Source of the DNA: Chlamydoabsidia padenii
Taxonomy: Eukaryota; Mucoromycota; Mucoromycetes; Mucorales; Cunninghamellaceae
NCBI GenBank assembly: GCA_025330725.1
Contig: JAIWND010000037.1
Span: 1 to 64,000, forward strand
Direction: 5' to 3'
Length of the DNA stretch: 64,000 nt
Positions 22,142 through 34,947 of this stretch are shown in pieces. Positions within the stretch are counted from its first letter, which is position 1, and the number at the start of each line of letters is the position of its first letter. The position numbers and the translations under genes are program-made. The notes under the pieces were generated by a model, which worked only from the letters and a program-made list of their open reading frames with translations, was not told the origin of the DNA and ran no database searches.

Positions 22142-22218
22142 AATAAACTATATATATTTATAAATTTGTATGTATGAATATGATGGATTGGTATTATGGA
22201 GGAAGAAGGGGAGGGAAA

Positions 22219-23118
22219 TCAAACTGAACATCGTCTATTTAAAAATGCATCGTGGTAAAGACCTTCATCATTAGACTGTAATGGAAAAGGATTGGGTTTG
22301 GATAAATACATGTCTTGTTCAATAATCAATTGTGTGTTTAAATACATGAAACCACAACATTCTTCTCGTAAAGAACGATCGGTTTGCTCCAGAATGACTT
22401 GAAAAGGCACAGGGAAAGACGCATCGGTCAAGGTAAGAGTCGATCGACCATCAGATAAAGCTTCCAATCGCACTTGATTCTTATAATCAAACTTGCACAT
22501 TCCCTTCCCACCTTGTTCATTATCCTGTTCAAACCACCAATAAGGAACCAAGGCCCGACGCAAGTTTTGATGCAAATAAAGCTCTTTCCCACCAGGTAAA
22601 TTAGGTACACCTTCCATGCCTGGGGTTTTATGCCGATGATCATCTCGTGGGACGGATAGATTGGGTGAAGATCGCATTTGTTGAGGAGGTTGATTAGGAG
22701 AAGAAAAGAACTGAGTGACTGGTCGACGTTTCTTTGTTATTGGTTCCTGTGATGCAAAAAGATGAACAGTGGTATGTGGAGCATAAGGAAGAGGAATCGT
22801 ACACGTGGATTGACGAGTGGCAAACGCATGTTCCAGCACACGTTGATTTTGAGGGGCCAAGGGGATCCATTGATCATGCTGATCGGGTAAATAAGACCAT
22901 ACTGGTTCCAATGTACGGAAAATACCCCTTTGTGGATACAGACTATGGGTACTGGATTGAGTGGATGCCGAGGAGATGGAATGAGAAGGTGAATGGGTTC
23001 CCTTGGGATGACTAGGAACAAGAGGAGGTGTACTGGGTAAACTGGCGGGATTTGAATTTAACTCCGCTGGTGGTCGTTCATGCGTCTGTTTCTTGGATTT
23101 AAAGAATGAAAACTTCAT
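22219..23118 (-). CDS. Protein with two WWE-like modules
   Basis: A single exon of 299 residues. After a basic N-terminus (MKFSFFKSKKQTHERP) and a Ser/Pro-rich linker, residues about 68-100 read EPVWSYLPDQHDQWIPLAPQ then NQRVLEHAFATRQ. A second copy at about residues 187-245 reads ALVPYWWFEQDNEQGGKGMC, FDYKNQVRLEALSDGRSTL. The spacing Trp...Trp...N-x-x-LE-x-A and the aromatic/DG-S pattern resemble WWE domains or the WWE-like start of DDHD-type phospholipases. I see no catalytic domain. WWE domains bind ADP-ribose or act in protein-protein contacts, so a scaffold role is inference. A promoter-like element copy lies inside the coding start (23045-23056). Confidence 0.6.
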   Translation of the reverse strand: MKFSFFKSKKQTHERPPAELNSNPASLPSTPPLVPSHPKGTHSPSHSISSASTQSSTHSLYPQRGIFRTLEPVWSYLPDQHDQWIPLAPQNQRVLEHAFATRQSTCTIPLPYAPHTTVHLFASQEPITKKRRPVTQFFSSPNQPPQQMRSSPNLSVPRDDHRHKTPGMEGVPNLPGGKELYLHQNLRRALVPYWWFEQDNEQGGKGMCKFDYKNQVRLEALSDGRSTLTLTDASFPVPFQVILEQTDRSLREECCGFMYLNTQLIIEQDMYLSKPNPFPLQSNDEGLYHDAFLNRRCSV

Positions 23119-23661
23119 TGTGAATGTATATAAAGAAAGTAAGAAAAAAAAAAGAAAAAGAAAACGTCGTTTTTAACTTGACATTTTATATAAAGTTACG
23201 GGAGATGACGACCCGCAGTTATTTATACACACATGTATTGTGTACCCCCATCCATCTTTTTTTATACCACCCAAAAACAGAGATCCCCCTTCGGAAAACA
23301 ACCGACACACAAAAAACGTTCTTGGGTCGTACGAGGCGCGGCCACTATATTTTTGCTTTTGCTTTGTCATTTTGCTACGGAATGGTGACACCTGTTACCA
23401 TCATCTCCTTACGTTTATTACTTGATATATATAAAAAACAGAGAGAGATTAATAGAGACCGACACGAAATCATCTTTATGACCATTCATCGGCTGAGCTT
23501 TATGGTGTGACAATGTGGCGGCGATCAAAAAAAAGACATCTCCCTGAGCATTCTCAATGCGTGTCAATTTTCAAATTCCGTCATTGCCCGTTTTGGGTAC
23601 TATGCAGGTGTGGAAAAGCGTAATGGGTGAGACAGTAAAGGAGGAATACGATGAGTCAAAT

Positions 23662-23715
<54 letters not shown>

Positions 23716-24110
23716 GCTTGTATCAGCTAAACAAAAGAAAGGTAGAATCTTCGATAAAGAGAGGAGTTGGGATATGTGGTTACATGTCGGGTAACCAAAA
23801 ACAATCCAAGTGTATTCCTGGAACACCCATCAAAAAGATCCATTAGCCAATCATTATAAACTTGTCAATCATTCATCCCAAATGACGTGTTATTATTTGT
23901 AGTAAGATATATCAGTTTTTTATTATTATGATAGTACAATAAGAAGATAAGTAAGGAGAATGTAGGGAGAGGGCATATGTATATAAAAAAATAAAATAAA
24001 GTATAAAGGCATATAATGTGATGTATGTACAAAAGAGGTTAGATGTGCAGAATAGGGGAATACATCATATTAATGTGTATAAGTCGGCATAAATAAACGA
24101 AGGAAGGCAA
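23119..24110. other. Intergenic, no gene seen
   Basis: Contains the 50-nt poly(T) tract and a promoter-element variant TTCAAATTCCG at 23570-23580. A 128-codon open frame at 23124-23510 has no family features and is rejected. Confidence 0.5.
23665..23714 (+). repeat. Poly(T) tract, 50 nt
   Basis: The longest homopolymer in the window, uninterrupted. Confidence 0.95.
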
Positions 24111-27100
24111 TCATAAAACCGATTGTATGTAGTGTCGAGCGTCTTCGGAGCCTAGAGAGAATAAAGCGCGAGATCAGATTTCATATTCATCCCAGATTTA
24201 CCCATGCGTCATCTATTTACCTTTGTCAGCAGCCAATTGGTATAAAGAGATGGACTTTTTACGATCCGTTTGACCATCAGGAGTGTAACCAAGTCGATAG
24301 AATTCAGCCAACTTGTAAAGCGCCATTGCATGATCTTGTTCATCTTCTTCATCCCAAAGATAATTGTCGTCGTCGTCATCGTCGTTAATATTTGCTGTAG
24401 AGTCCATGGATTTTGAATTGGCGAAAGCTACAATGCGTCCGTACCAAGTATAAGCATTGATATGATCGAGGATCATTCCAGTACCATTTTCATAACACTG
24501 TGCAACATCTAAAAATACTTTAGAATGTCCCATTTCAGCCATTCGTAGGAGTTCTTGCGCCGCCATGGCAGAGTTTTTGGTTACACCGCCCCATCCATAC
24601 AGCTGGTATCGAAGGATTAGGATTTTACACATTGCCATTGCTGAAGAAGAGGAGGAGTCGATCTGTTGTTGATCGGTGGGCCCATGTTGATAAGCAGAGC
24701 AAAACATATCATATGCTTTTATGCTTGCCTTTTCTTGATGCCATAAACGCGCCAGTCCAAGTTCAGCCAACCATAACATACTGTTGTTCTTGATCCCGGT
24801 GGAAGCTTGGTCAATAGCATCTTGGTACCATTCCTTGGCAAGTTCAGTACTTGGGGCCACATGGATGCCATGTTCGTAGTAAGTACCAATGTAAATGGTT
24901 GCTGTGACATCGCCTTGTCTTGCTGCTTGGTAAAATAGGTCGTAGGCTTTCTCAAAGTCTTGTTCCACCACAACGTCCATACCATCAGATCCTTCTACTT
25001 CTTGGCCAGAATGATAGAGCATAGCCAGTTCACGTTGAGCTTGGACCGATCCTTGCTGAGCCGCGCGAGTCAGCCAATTGAATCCATCCATTTGACATTC
25101 CAAAGCAGAAGAAGAGTCTAATCCATCATTGTCACTAGACAAGTACAAGCAACCCAATTCATACATAGCATCCTTGTCACCTTGAGTAGCAGCCTTTTGT
25201 AAATGTGTCATCGCCAAGATTTTTTGTTGGAGTGGTACAACCATTGTAGAGTCGTGAGGTGATTGCTGCCCAGATTTAATGCCGAGATAATAGAGTCCAA
25301 GTTGATAATTGGCACGGACATGCCCTGAGGTTTGATCGGCAAGTTTGTACCATCTAAAGGCTGCTTCGATGTTTGTTTCGGCGGCATCCAGGCGGTTTTC
25401 AATGTATAGTTGTCCAATACGGTACATGGCTTCGGCATCTGTAGTGATTTCGGCGGATCGTAAATACCATTGATAGGCACACACGGCATCTGCTTTTGTT
25501 CCAAAACCCATTTCATAGCATTGCCCAAGTGAATTGTAGGCTTCAACACATTCATCAGTTTCGACACAGTCCAGTAATTCCTAAATGGAAGGGAAAAAAA
25601 AAAGAGATAGTTAATGAATCAGTCCTTGGTGCATAATGGGAGTCTATTTTTTATTATTTACCTTAAACCCTTCTTCTTTTTGAATGGGGATACCCCCAAG
25701 ACCAGCCAATCGATATCGTGCCCGCATGACTCTGGCCAAGGTATGTCCATGTTGAGCAGCTTGATTGTAGAATTCAAACGCCGCCGCATATTGTTGCTGA
25801 GTGTGCCAAGATTGTCCAGCCAAGAACATTGCACCAACATGGCCGAGACAAGCTGCGCGTTCGAAGCATCGGATGGCCAATTCTTGTTCTTCTTGTTGTC
25901 TTTGGAGGAGTTGGGTTTCTTCTTCGTTCATAACTAGTTCTTCTTCACCATCGCTATTGACAATACTGGCTCCACCACCATGAAGGGAGCTGTTGGCACT
26001 AGATGAGGAGGTTTCTTGTTGTTTCTGATTGGCTTGAAGTACGGAGGTGACCATACCAGCTTGATGTACCTGACCCAGTAAAACGAGAGATTCGGTATCA
26101 CCAAGTCGAGAAGCATCTGCCAGCAATTGTACAGCACGATCAATGTCCGAAGCAATCGGCGTGCCTTTGGTTGATGGAGGTTGTTGTAAAAGTAGTGTTG
26201 CAAGGAGTCGCATCGAAAGCACATGGCCGAGATCAATCGCTTTTTGCCACCACGCCACCGCCATTTCTGGATCGTCGTTTTCAATTGCCAATTGTCCAAG
26301 TGCCCAATGACTTTCGGTGTACCGCTGTGTTGCAGATTTCGTAAACCATTGAACGGCCTTGTTCAAGTCCATTTCCAAGTTGTAATATCCACGCCAGAAT
26401 GACATACCTATAAGAAAAGGATGACTTAGATGATTGTCTCTATTATCGCTTTTCTTGTAACTTACCCATTTGATGTTGTGCTTCCATATGACCAAGATTG
26501 GCAGATTTTTGATTGTATTGTAAAGCCATTGAGAGATTTATTTCAGAACCCAAACCTTTTTCATACATTTGGGCAACCTTGTACATGGAGTCCTTGTCAT
26601 TGATTTCATCTGCAGATCTTCGGTACCAGTGAAGAGCATCGTCATAGCTGATGGTTGTTCCATTACCAGTAAAATAGCAGTCGGCTAACAATACCAAAAG
26701 AATCAAGTTAGTTCATGCAATTGAATCATGCACGCTTAATTTTTTTTCTTCTTCTTTTCTTACCAAGCCAGTAAAATGATGACTCGAAACAATCAAGCAC
26801 AGCCAGATTTTCCAGCATTTTGAAAGCATCCGCTTTAGTATGATCCATAGACATAACAGGCGAGTCAGTTTGGGGTACAGAGGGGGAGCCAGCGACATAA
26901 CTGAGTATATATCGAGCTACCATTAATTTCGAAGTCCGGCCAATCTTTGTTCGTTGTAGCTGTGGATGATTTGATGCTAATCGATATTGTGTGTACGCAT
27001 TTTCATATTGATGCAAGTTGTGATACAATTGGGCAGCGGCAAAGTGGGCACTAGAATATAAAGAAGGAGAATACCAAATTAGTAACAATGTTTTTTTTTT

Positions 27101-30100
27101 CTCATGATGGAATACTTACACAGGAGATCCCAAAGAGGAAGCATAAAGATACAACCGAAGGGCTTGGTCATCATTTTTGTCCACCACAATACCATTTTGA
27201 TAATAGCTTGCCAGTAATAAAGTAGCCTGTGCATCTTCTTGTCTACTAGCTTTGCTTAGCCAGTCCAAAGCCATCGTATGATCTTGAGCAACACCAAAAA
27301 GGCCAGCGTTGTAAAAGATCCCAAGTTCACGTTGAGCGTTAGAGTCACCAAGAGCGGCTGCTTTCCGGTGCCAAAAGAGAATTTGTTCACGGTAGTAAGA
27401 GAGAGTAGGATCATCATTGCGCGTTTCCAAAGTTTCATTAATAAGCATACGGTAAAGAGAAGCCAGAGAAACCATGGCAGTGACCAAACCCAGTTGAGCA
27501 GCTTTTTCAAAACAATCACCGGCCAATTGGAGATCCTTGGGTATACCATCCAATCCTTTGACATAATAGAGACCCAAACTATACAAAGCTGTTTTGTGTC
27601 CATTTTTGGCAGCCTTGTCATACCAGTGGAATGCCTCGGACCGATTTTTGTCAACACCTTTTCCATTAGATAACATAAAAGCGACCTGATGAAGAAAAAG
27701 GAAAAAAAAAAAAAAAACGAATAAATCGCGGGGTCTGTAAATTAAGTTTATTTGTCTAGTTACCTGGAATTGGGCATCAGTATCACCAGCCACAGCCGCA
27801 ATATGATAATGATGATATGCTTTACCACGATCTTGGTTACAGATTCCCGGAATTCCTTCTTCATAACAAGCAGCCAACCAATAGTGAGCATGACCATCAC
27901 TGGAGTTGTCGTGAGTCAATTGCAAAAGTAGTTCAAATGCCGCCGCAGAGTCCTTTGTTCCAGTCCATCCATGTAGTCGGTACCGAGCCACCATCAAAGT
28001 TGCAGCACGCTTGGATCGATCTATTTCCTTGCTAGTAGTTGTCCCATCCATAGACACAGAGTCATGGTCCTCCAGAGTAGGCTGTGAGTCGTAAGCAGAG
28101 GCACGAAGAAACCAATCCAAAGCATCATGGTGTCGATTCATGCGATGTAATAGAGTAGCCACCGCAACTTGAGCAGAGCATTGGAATGGGCTTGAAATAC
28201 GAGCCGCCTTTTGATAGTATTGTAAAGCAATGTCAAAGTTAACCGCCGCTCCATGACCATATTCGTAGCTATATCCAACCAGACCAAGTGCACGCACATC
28301 ACCATGAGAAGCCGCCCGACGAAACCAGACCAAAGCAGTTTTTTCGTCCTTTCTTCTTTGTTGTTGTTGTTGATAATGATCACCCTCTGTTGTTAATGAG
28401 AGTAAGCCTTGCGCATACATCAAGCCGACAATTCTTTGTGAAGGGGCGAATCCAGCACGAGCAGATCGGGTTAGGTGTCGTCCAGCTTGTTGATGGTTTT
28501 GTTCCAGTAATGTTTTCCCAAATAAGTAATGTACTCCGAGGACGTAATGGGCCACGGGATCGTCTTGATCGACTGCCATCTTGTAATAGTGCACCGCCTT
28601 TTCGTGGTCTTTGGAAACGCCATGTCCAATTTCATGCATCATCCCAAACTTTAATAAAGCACGAGTATTTTCCTATGGCATAGAGAATATGATAAGTTCT
28701 CGGAGTTTTGCATCCTCTATATCCATTCACCACCGCCCCCTTTCCCCCCCCCTTTTTTTTTCGAGTACTTACCGATAGAATCGCCCGTTCCAACCAATGG
28801 ATCCCTTGTTCTATTTGATTCTGGTCGACGAGATAGATACCCAATGCTGCCTGAGATTCCACAAACCCCTGATTTGCACTTGAGAGATAATAGTCCTTGG
28901 CCTTTTCGATATCTTGATCCACTAGGGTGCCTTTTTCATAGTGAAGTCCAACAATGAATTGAGAGTATCTGTTGAAACACTCGTGTTAGTAATGCCATTT
29001 ATGAAATCTGTGCCTGTTCTATATTTAGTAATCATTTTTACCTGTTTCCAAGTGTAGCACTTTTTTCAAACCAATGGAAAGCTTGATCAGGTTGTTCAGT
29101 CGTTCCAAGCCCATAGAATAAGATGGTTCCCAATCGATATTGAGCCAGAGAGATGGTGTCAGACACAGCTTGTTGATCTTGTTGCAGTATACAATGAGGT
29201 CGTTGTTGCAAGTCCACTGTCGCCAAAAGCCATTGATAAGCAGCTGAATAGTCCACTTGTTGAATGGTGATCGGGCCAATAGTTGTAGTTGTTGTAGATG
29301 TCACTCGAGTACATGTGGATTGAATGCCCTTCAAGTAATAGTTTGCCAAAGGATAATAAGCTTCCCAACAACCATGATCAGCCAAAGCTTTCAATCTTGT
29401 AAAACCAAGTTCAGGATCCATAGAGGTCCCCCAGCCTTCGATAGTACATTGTGCCATCCATACTTGAGCTACAGTGTCGTTTGTTTGCTGATACCAGATT
29501 TCTGCCGCCTTAAATATTGCTTCTTCAGGAGAGGAAGATGAGTCATTGTCAGAGCTTGTTGTAGGCCTAGTGGTGAATGCTTCTTGGAATAGACGGAAAG
29601 ATGACATGGGAGAGTGAGCCAATCGAGTCAATAAAGCATCTTGAAGAGGAAGAAGAGTGGTTGGAGAAGGTGCAGGTGTGATCAAGCTACAAGAGAGATC
29701 CCCATCGCTGCCTTTAAGATTAGATGAATTCGAGTTTTCCATAACCAAAGTAGATGATTCACCAGTAGTCGAGAGTGTCGTCTGCTGCTGACAATAAGGA
29801 GGAGGTAATTTTCGTTTTCTATGGCAGTTGTAGTCATCAGGCCAGTCCAAAACGGATCCTTTTGATATGGTGGAGAAGTCTGTAATGGCAGTAATTGTCG
29901 AGGAAGTGTTGGTATCAATATGAGAAAACAATCCACCCGAGAAGTTCCATCCACTGCTTGTTCCACTTAATAATCCACTATCTGAAGAGCATGATATTGT
30001 AGATATTGGCCGAGATGAGCGAGATGAGTTCCGAGTTCTTCTTTTGTTCCACCGATCATTTGTCTGATTGTTGCTGTCCCCAGTTGACATATTCCGCATC

Positions 30101-30468
30101 GGTGCTAATGGAAGAATTTCATCCTCTTCATCATCTTCGTCGTCCTTGCTGATAGTTATTTCCACATTTATTTGATTGTTATCGGCGTCAATACTGTTGT
30201 TCATGTCGTTATTGTTTGGTGTTGGATCCTTTTCTAGATGGTCATCCACCTGTTCCTGTTGCCGAGTTGTCGGTATAGATGGTGATGGAGGAGGAGAGCA
30301 ACAGCCATGATTTGATGGTAAATCCTTCTTTTGTTGTTTGATATTAGTTTTCCCAAATGATCCTGACAGTTTGCTTCGTTTCCTTGATCTTGGCTTTGAC
30401 TTTAGTTTTCCTGAAGTGGTCTTCTTGTTGCTGTTGTTGTTTGTTTGTTTACTATGAGTAGACCCCAT
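24111..30468 (-). CDS. Giant Sel1-repeat protein (about 1,900 residues), possibly N-myristoylated
   Basis: Nine or so exons run from ATG 30468 to TGA 24111-24113. The N-terminus MGSTHSKQTNNNSNKKTT fits a myristoylation site (Gly2, Ser6) followed by a basic patch. About 290 disordered Ser-rich residues follow, then the rest of the protein is a continuous array of Sel1-like repeats of about 36 residues. Examples are AAEIWYQQTNDTVAQVWMAQ, GMMHEIGHGVSKDHEKAVHY, AFMLSNGKGVDKNRSEAFHW and QCYENGTGMILDHINAYTWY. Acidic loops (DDDDDDNY, DEEDEQD) interrupt late repeats. The last exon adds SEDARHYIQSVL. Sel1 repeats are alpha-solenoid scaffolds, as in Hrd3 (ER) or Skt5/Chs4 (chitin synthase activation). 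Membrane anchoring through myristate is inference. I see no signal peptide or transmembrane helix, which argues against Hrd3. The repeats stay in frame across all introns. Confidence 0.88.
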
Positions 30469-32939
30469 TGTAGATAGAATAAATTACCTTGTCCAGTAAG
30501 TAAGTTGTAGATTGCTGGGTTTGTGTAAGTGGTAGAGTATACAAATAATCAGGTGAGAGAACGCCACCAGAGTCAGCAGAATCCGTGTGTAAAGGAATTA
30601 AACTAAAAGTATAAAGTAAAGTATAATAAATATAGATTACAATTAAACAAAGAATAAATAAGTGTGAAGGGGAGAAGGGGGGAAGTGGAGATAGTAATAA
30701 TAAAAAGATAAAGAAAGAGAGAAGAGGAAGAAGAAGAAGAAGAAGAAGAAGGGAATAAAGAAATGGAATGGAATTAAATGAAAAAAAGGGGGAAAAAGGG
30801 GAATCAACCCATAAATGACAGGTAAGACACCAAAAAAGGGTAACCCAAAACAACAAAGAGTGAGAGTGTGTTGTAATCCAAACTGTGTTTTTCTAGTTCC
30901 ATTTTTGAAGTTGCCATCTAAAACCATTTTCCAAAATCAAAACAATAAGTCATATATCGTTACTCCAATTTGCCCAACTTTGCCCGATTGTTAGTTTAAT
31001 TACCTTTCAAGTTGACCAGTCATGCTTTTGTGTTTGTTGAGAGAGAGAGAGAGAGAGAGACCCTTTTTTTTTTTTTTTTTTTTTTTTTTAATAGGATCCA
31101 ATGAGAGAGCCCTATGCATAAAGTTAAGAGATAAGAATCATAATCCGCCAGGGTGGTAAAAAAGTAGTAATATAATACCTACAACGGATGTTTCAGACCA
31201 TGTGGATCAAACCATTACACTACACCAGAATTCAATGACCGCTTCAAAAAGTGATGCACAAAGTTTGTCAAGTTCCATTCTACCATCATCAAGTAACCAC
31301 CATCCCTTACTTTTTTCACTTACAAGTTACATGACACATAATAGTCGCCTTGTATTTTACTATCCCTTGTCCATTAACAAGTGTTAGGAATCTGAAAAAA
31401 ATAAAAATAAAAAAGGAAGAAGAATCATCGGTTAGTTTTCACGCCAACTAAATATAACTAGTTCTTTTTCATTTTTTTTGTGATAGTAGTAGCGATATAT
31501 TTACATTTACGTCCCACATTATGGCATTTAAACTACGGAGACATCTTGACAAATGGACAAGTTATAATGTTGGAGGTACGGGCGAAAGAGAAGCAAGAAA
31601 AAAGAAAAAGGAAATTTGCGCTTGTTGTCCCCGTCGGCGTTCAAAATTAAACTCGACTTTATTCTCTATTGACTTTTTTCTTGCTTTTATGCAAACGGAA
31701 TATACTATTAGATATTTAGATGGACTGCAACAATCATCTAATACCATGTCTCGGTTCTGAAAGTAGGCTGATCGAGTAAGAGCCAAGGATCTATTCAAAC
31801 TCCTCCCCTTCTCTTTATCAGGGGTATCCTTGGTCGAAATGGCACAATGCCGTACTCGTTCTTAAGGTTACTCATGTACATCAAACATAATCCATATCAA
31901 AAACGCCACCCTGTTTAATGAAGAATGATATTTGATTCTTCTTTGATTCGATTGAGCGCATTGACTGTACTCTCTTCACCAGGAAGAATCTCGAATTTAA
32001 ACCTCGCTAATTGTACCACTTGCCTTTTATGTGTATCTAGTACCGTTCTTTACATCTGATAAAAGCCTGACCTTTTCTTATTTATCATTAAAAGATTCTT
32101 CTGATCGATCCACTAACAAAACAAAAACAAACACCATTGATTTTACAATTTCATCAAAACTTTCATGCTAGAGTTTCACAGACATGAATGCACGTTTGAA
32201 TATTGCCGGCAGTAGATTCGGATCGATAGGTAGACATTTTCACCTGGTCAATTACTTGACGGTTTAGAGCGTACTGTCTAGAATGAAATTCTAGTGTCTA
32301 CACACTCTGAAAAAGGAGTAGAAAGGAGAGATCTGAAACAAACAAAAAAAAAACAAAAACAAAAAAGTAGAGTCCCAAAGTACTCTAGTTGATCGATGCA
32401 GGAATTCGTGAAAATCAGATCCCCTATCATCGTCTGGACTGGTATGATTTCATGATGTACATTTTATTTTCTCGCGGTGGAACTACCGCATGAATACCGG
32501 AGTCTAAAATCTGGTCATGGAAGAACACTTTCTCAGATATATCATTTGAACATTTACTCAGGTACCATAGCACATAATTTGTCGTATAGAAAAGTGTTTT
32601 ATACAAGTTTCATGCAATGATTTTGTCATCACCATGGTCAAAGCCATTTCACCTACTCTGATCGTTTCATTTCATTTCGGGGATTCGATTCACAAAGACA
32701 AAGACAAAAGTTAAAGGCGTCAATCATTTATACAAGACATACTGGATTTATGTAATATAAATCTATTATTTTATTGATAATAAGAATGAGCAAAGGAAGA
32801 AGGGAGGGTGAAACATGATACAGAAGGATAAAGGGTAGTGTAAGGCCACACCACTAATGAATGAATTAAATACTATGTAAAGGTAACCTAAGGGGGGAGA
32901 TATAACCAAGCCATAAGAGGATTGCCCAACCATCTTGAT
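30469..32939. other. Long intergenic stretch, no gene supported
   Basis: The Sel1-gene leader lies at 30.5-30.9 kb (pyrimidine-rich in gene sense). Simple repeats occur at 31041-31089. Short open frames near 31.2, 31.5 and 31.8 kb have no protein-like composition. A weak promoter-element copy (TTTAAACCTCGC) lies near 31997. Confidence 0.5.
31041..31089 (+). repeat. (GA)n then poly(T) compound repeat
   Basis: About ten GA units are followed by ACCC and a T run of about 25 nt. Confidence 0.9.
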
Positions 32940-34256
32940 TTAGCTTTGAGCACATTGCACACCAGGTTGACCATGTTGTTCTTCTTCTTCTTCATGATGA
33001 GCATGAGCAGATCGTTGTTGAGATTGATAACCAGTAGCATCAGCTAATACAACTTCGTCAACATGTTTGTTACCGACAGTTGGTAAAGGATGTCGAGGAG
33101 GCAGGATAGCATTAAGTTGGGCAATGGTATCTTGATCGGTCCAGTTAGGTTCAGGGAACTCGACATTGAATTTGACAAATAGATGACCATGGGTTTGATG
33201 ACGGTAAGAGGGCATACCTTCGTTAGGAATTACCTTGATCATATCAGGCTGAATGGCTTCACCAGGGAGGACAGTGACCAACAGTACACGATCATCCAAA
33301 TGAGGAATGGCAAATTGACCACCCGCCAAAGCAGTGAGCAAATCAATCTTGGCTTGGTAAACGAGGTCGTCACCATTTCGTTGGAAGGCAGAGTGAGGTT
33401 TTTCGTCCAAGGTAATGATGATGTCACCAGGAATGATATTGGGTGCTTGATCGCCTTCGCCAGTGAATGTGATTTGTTGACCATTCTTCATACCTTTGTC
33501 GATAAAAACTTCGAGAATCTTCTTTTCACCAAGAATTTTTTTACCCGAGCATTGTTTACAGCGATCTTTTTCATTGATGATTTCACCTTCCCCACGACAT
33601 TCAGGACAGGCTTGTTGGAATTGTTGCATCATAGGACCCATTTGGCGAATAGTAACACGGACACCTTGACCTTGACAGCCACTACAGGTACGGACGGCAC
33701 CTTCTTTACCACCTTTACCATTACAACCACCACAGAGGACATGCTTTTGCAGGGCCAGTTTGGTCGTCTTGCCTTTGTAGAGATCTTCCAAGCTGACCTT
33801 GAGATGATGTACCATGTCTTTACCACGACGAGGTCCTTGAGGGCCACGGGAGCGACCACCACCACCACCACCAAAGAGACCACCGCCACCGAATAGTTGT
33901 GAGAAAAGATCTTCAGCGTCCATTCCACCCATTCCACCTTGACCGTTCAAGCCTTCTTCACCATATTGATCATACAATTGTCGCTTTTCGGCATCAGATA
34001 AGACTTCGTAAGCATGAGAGATTTCCTTGAATTTATCACCAGCTTCAGGATTCTATAAAAAAAAAAAAAAAAGAGAAGGAGAGAGAAGGACTTAGAAAAA
34101 AAAAAAACATCAAGTTTATCCACACAGCAACTATAGATTACGTACCTTGTCAGGATGATATTTCAGGGCCAGTTTACGATAGGCCTTCTTGAGTTCGTTT
34201 TCGGTTGCAGATGGGCTTACACCTAGAATATCGTAGTATTTTGTTTCACGAGCCAT
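32940..34256 (-). CDS. YDJ1: DnaJ (Hsp40) type I co-chaperone, Ydj1-like, farnesylated
   Basis: Two exons: 34256 to about 34146 and about 34054 to 32940. The J domain ([35 protein letters not shown] with the HPD tripeptide) is split by the intron. It is followed by a Gly/Phe-rich region ([20 protein letters not shown]) and four zinc-finger CxxCxGxG-type repeats ([33 protein letters not shown]). The two beta-barrel substrate-binding domains come next ([35 protein letters not shown]). The last four residues CAQS form a CaaX box, so farnesylation and ER/cytosol partitioning as for yeast Ydj1 are likely. It stimulates Hsp70 ATPase in protein folding and mitochondrial import. The second and fourth zinc repeats match the family; nothing essential is missing. 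Confidence 0.95.
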
Positions 34257-34530
34257 GTTAATAGAGTGGGGAGGTAGGCAATAAAGGAGAATGGAAAGTG
34301 AAAGGAAGGAAAAAGAAAGCGAAAGAAAAAATGTGGGTGCCTTTTCTATTTTTTTCAACCCCCTTCCCAATTTCCGACCATTTGATTGGCTGCCGGAATT
34401 CCGCCCACCCATCGGGATAGAAAGTCAAACAACTTGACCAATCAAATAAAACTGTATATGACTTTTATTGACCGTCTTCACCCACCACACCTGATGTGGC
34501 CACAGGATGAAGAGACAAGATGGATGGAAA

Positions 34531-34542
34531 GCGGGATTTAAA
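34531..34542 (+). promoter_or_regulatory. Recurrent promoter element (GCGGGATTTAAA)
   Basis: It lies in the divergent promoter between YDJ1 (275 bp from its ATG) and the KH-protein gene (about 406 bp from its ATG). Confidence 0.45.
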
Positions 34543-34947
34543 TAAATCGGAGCACTTGAGGTTGACTTTCTATGATGTGGCACGAGCGAAACCAATGATA
34601 TAATGTTAATACTTATAAACACACTTTATAAATGGATAGTATACATCCATACTGACGCTTATTAACATGATCTATATAGGGCAATACTGTTAAATGAGGT
34701 CAGAGGTTAAATATACTTGGCGCATCTCGATTTCGGCATTCCGCCTGCAAGTTTTTTTTTTTTTCCCTCCAAATTCAAACTCAAAACAAACAAAAAAGAA
34801 AATTTCTCTCTTTCTCTCTCTTTGCTTCTTTACTCCAATCCATCCACTCCTTCCTTGTCATTCTCTTTTATTTTTATTCCATTCTTATTGATACCACACC
34901 TTTTATTTTAAACTCTGACAAAAATTAAAGGCGACCAAAGAAAGAGA

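Noticed and set aside
23124..23510. 128-codon open frame on the plus strand
   Set aside because: It begins in the CT-rich leader of the minus-strand WWE-like gene, has mixed basic and hydrophobic composition without domain features, and has no promoter or splice context.
30452..30927. Hydrophobic open frames before the Sel1 gene
   Set aside because: They translate the pyrimidine-rich 5' leader (poly-Leu/Phe/Ser) and have no domain features.
31521..31760. 79-codon open frame on the plus strand
   Set aside because: Low-complexity Lys/Arg with no splice or family signal, overlapped by an equally long antisense frame.
33183..33896. 237-codon open frame antisense to YDJ1
   Set aside because: It is a Thr-rich mirror of the DnaJ coding sequence, caused by codon bias of the real gene.
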